The position numbers were made by a program, and so were the translations under genes. The notes below the pieces were generated by a model that ran no database searches, was not told the origin of the DNA, and worked only from the letters and a program-made list of their open reading frames with translations. DNA of 64,000 bases from Bacillus tuaregi (GTDB lineage: Bacteria > Bacillota > Bacilli > Bacillales > Cytobacillaceae), in assembly GCF_900104575.1 (NCBI RefSeq), contig NZ_LT629731.1, positions 2,000,462 to 2,064,461 of the forward strand, given 5' to 3'. Positions 62,830 through 64,000 of the stretch are shown piece after piece. The first letter of the stretch is position 1; each line of letters begins with the position of its first letter.

Positions 62830-64000
62830 GTGAAGAAATTTATTTCAATACCTGAAGCACTGGAAAGAGCCTATAAAATGAACTCCGAGAAGGAAGTACT
62901 TTATGATGGATACACCCGAGTTACCTACGGACAATTATATAAGGAAGCACAGTTAATCGCCTCGGGGTTAGCTCAAAAGGGGATTCAAAAAGGAGATCGA
63001 GTGATTGTTTGTCTCCCTAACTGGAATGAGTTTGTTTCTCTCTATTTTGGATTGGCTTCATTGGGAGCTATATTGGTGCCATGTAATACACGCTATCGTG
63101 CAGATGAGCTCAGCAATGTATTGGTAAAATCGGGAGCAAAGGCTGTGTTTGTTGCCGAGGAATATAAGCATGCTGAATTCTTTCAGCCTTTTCTTAACAA
63201 CAACCACTCCGATTTAGAACACATTTTTACGGTTCGGTTTAAACAGGATGACCACCTCTCATTAGATGATTTATTAGAACTAGGAAGTGCTATGCCACAT
63301 CCAGAGGTCAAAATTGATCCGGCTGAGGATGTGTTCTCGATTCTTTATACATCTGGAACTACGGGTAAACCAAAAGGTGCGATGCTGACACATTCCAATT
63401 TCATGTATTCGGCAGAGGTATCGAATGTGAAATTAAAGTGTACAGCTGAGGATGTATTTCTCATCGCTGTACCTGTGTTCCACGTATTTGGAATGGGGCC
63501 TGGAATCATGTCGGCCATTGCAGCTGGAGCAAGAATGGTGTTAATGGATCAATATAAGGCCATTCATGCCTTAGAGCTGATTGAAGCGGAAAGGATTTCT
63601 GTTCATCATGGTGTCCCAACCATGTTCATCCTGGAGTTAAACCATCCAAGATTTTCTGAATTTGATCTTTCTTCGCTTAGAACAGGGATTATTGCAGCTG
63701 CACCATGTCCAGAAGAAATCGTAAGAAAAATTCGCAATGATATGGGCTGTAATATCCTTGTGTTTTACGGTTTAACAGAGTCCACCGCCTCCATTACGGC
63801 AACATCCTTTGATGATGATGACTATATTCAATCGATAACGGTAGGAAGACCTCTCCCTGATTCCGAAGCAAAGGTTGTGGATGCACAAGGGATGACGGTT
63901 CAGAATAATGAGGTAGGAGAATTATTGTTAAGAGGACCTGGGATAACAAAGGGCTATTATCAAAGCCCTGAACAAACCATTGAAGCCATCAACCATGAAG
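62830..64000 (+). CDS. Long-chain acyl-CoA synthetase / AMP-dependent ligase, 3' end outside window
   Basis: Open from the GTG at 62830 to the end of the window, 390 residues visible of about 510. AGGAGGGAAG lies seven bases upstream. The AMP-binding motif YTSGTTGKPKGAMLTH is clear, followed by VFHVFGMGPG and the YGLTES motif (residues about 315). It activates a fatty or other carboxylic acid to acyl-CoA with ATP, and so may feed the acyl-CoA oxidation genes to its left. The C-terminal domain lies beyond the window. Confidence 0.92.
   Translation, partial: MKKFISIPEALERAYKMNSEKEVLYDGYTRVTYGQLYKEAQLIASGLAQKGIQKGDRVIVCLPNWNEFVSLYFGLASLGAILVPCNTRYRADELSNVLVKSGAKAVFVAEEYKHAEFFQPFLNNNHSDLEHIFTVRFKQDDHLSLDDLLELGSAMPHPEVKIDPAEDVFSILYTSGTTGKPKGAMLTHSNFMYSAEVSNVKLKCTAEDVFLIAVPVFHVFGMGPGIMSAIAAGARMVLMDQYKAIHALELIEAERISVHHGVPTMFILELNHPRFSEFDLSSLRTGIIAAAPCPEEIVRKIRNDMGCNILVFYGLTESTASITATSFDDDDYIQSITVGRPLPDSEAKVVDAQGMTVQNNEVGELLLRGPGITKGYYQSPEQTIEAINHE

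Overview
The window looks like a chromosomal segment of a low-GC Gram-positive spore-former of the Bacillaceae (Bacillus, Neobacillus or Mesobacillus-like). The basis is the strong GGAGG-type ribosome sites, frequent TTG and GTG starts, Bacillus-type families (PaiA, OpuC, FadF, BH0509, DUF1292, FusB-type EF-G-binding protein) and rho-independent terminators. I see no rRNA, tRNA, CRISPR array, phage or complete insertion sequence. The species is inferred, not proven.

Layout. 1-6.5 kb is ordinary housekeeping: the end of a family-1 glycosidase, thymidine kinase, a lipoprotein cyclophilin, a zinc carboxypeptidase, a decayed YczE-type membrane gene, PaiA, a DUF72 protein and a DUF1292 protein. 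6.5-21.2 kb is the most unusual block. An AraC regulator stands divergent to a ferredoxin, an aldehyde:ferredoxin oxidoreductase (AOR) and a MoaD-like protein. These are followed by a group 4 (complex I-like) [NiFe] hydrogenase with a 1269-residue fused antiporter subunit, the maturation genes hypA, a hypC-hypD fusion and hypB, and a MoeB/ThiF-like protein. My reading is an aldehyde-oxidising, H2-evolving, ion-pumping module. The AOR would make reduced ferredoxin, the membrane hydrogenase would use it, and MoaD plus MoeB would help make the pterin cofactor.

21.3-26.5 kb holds an autoregulated XRE/DUF3169 pair, a DCC-family protein, a HesB-like gene with an in-frame TGA followed by a SECIS-like hairpin (a probable selenoprotein), a PRPP synthetase paralogue that has lost both catalytic-loop residues, an isochorismatase-like hydrolase and small proteins. 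26.6-34.4 kb is a probable sigma-54 regulon: an aldehyde dehydrogenase and a zinc alcohol dehydrogenase share -24/-12 promoters and paired 16-bp palindromes. They flank a histidine kinase and a sigma-54 activator; an iron alcohol dehydrogenase lies next to them. 34.4-46 kb mixes a polysaccharide deacetylase with an early in-frame TGA, a two-component system, small regulators, a FusB-like protein and the opuCA-CB-CC-CD osmoprotectant importer. 46-58 kb is a fatty-acid or short-chain acyl-CoA block (hydroxyacyl-CoA dehydrogenase, enoyl-CoA hydratase, thiolase, CoA-transferase, acyl-CoA dehydrogenase, EtfB, EtfA, FadF). A permease, a PucR-type regulator and the start of an acyl-CoA ligase follow.

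Scattered through the window are eight near-complete and two partial copies of a roughly 190-227 bp structured, non-coding element with fixed ends (TTAACTTCATTCAGC to GAATTTGAT). It lies in gene tails and spacers, shows no target duplication, and at etfA it has replaced the last codons of the gene. It resembles an IS200/IS605-derived non-autonomous element or guide-RNA-like element, which is an inference.
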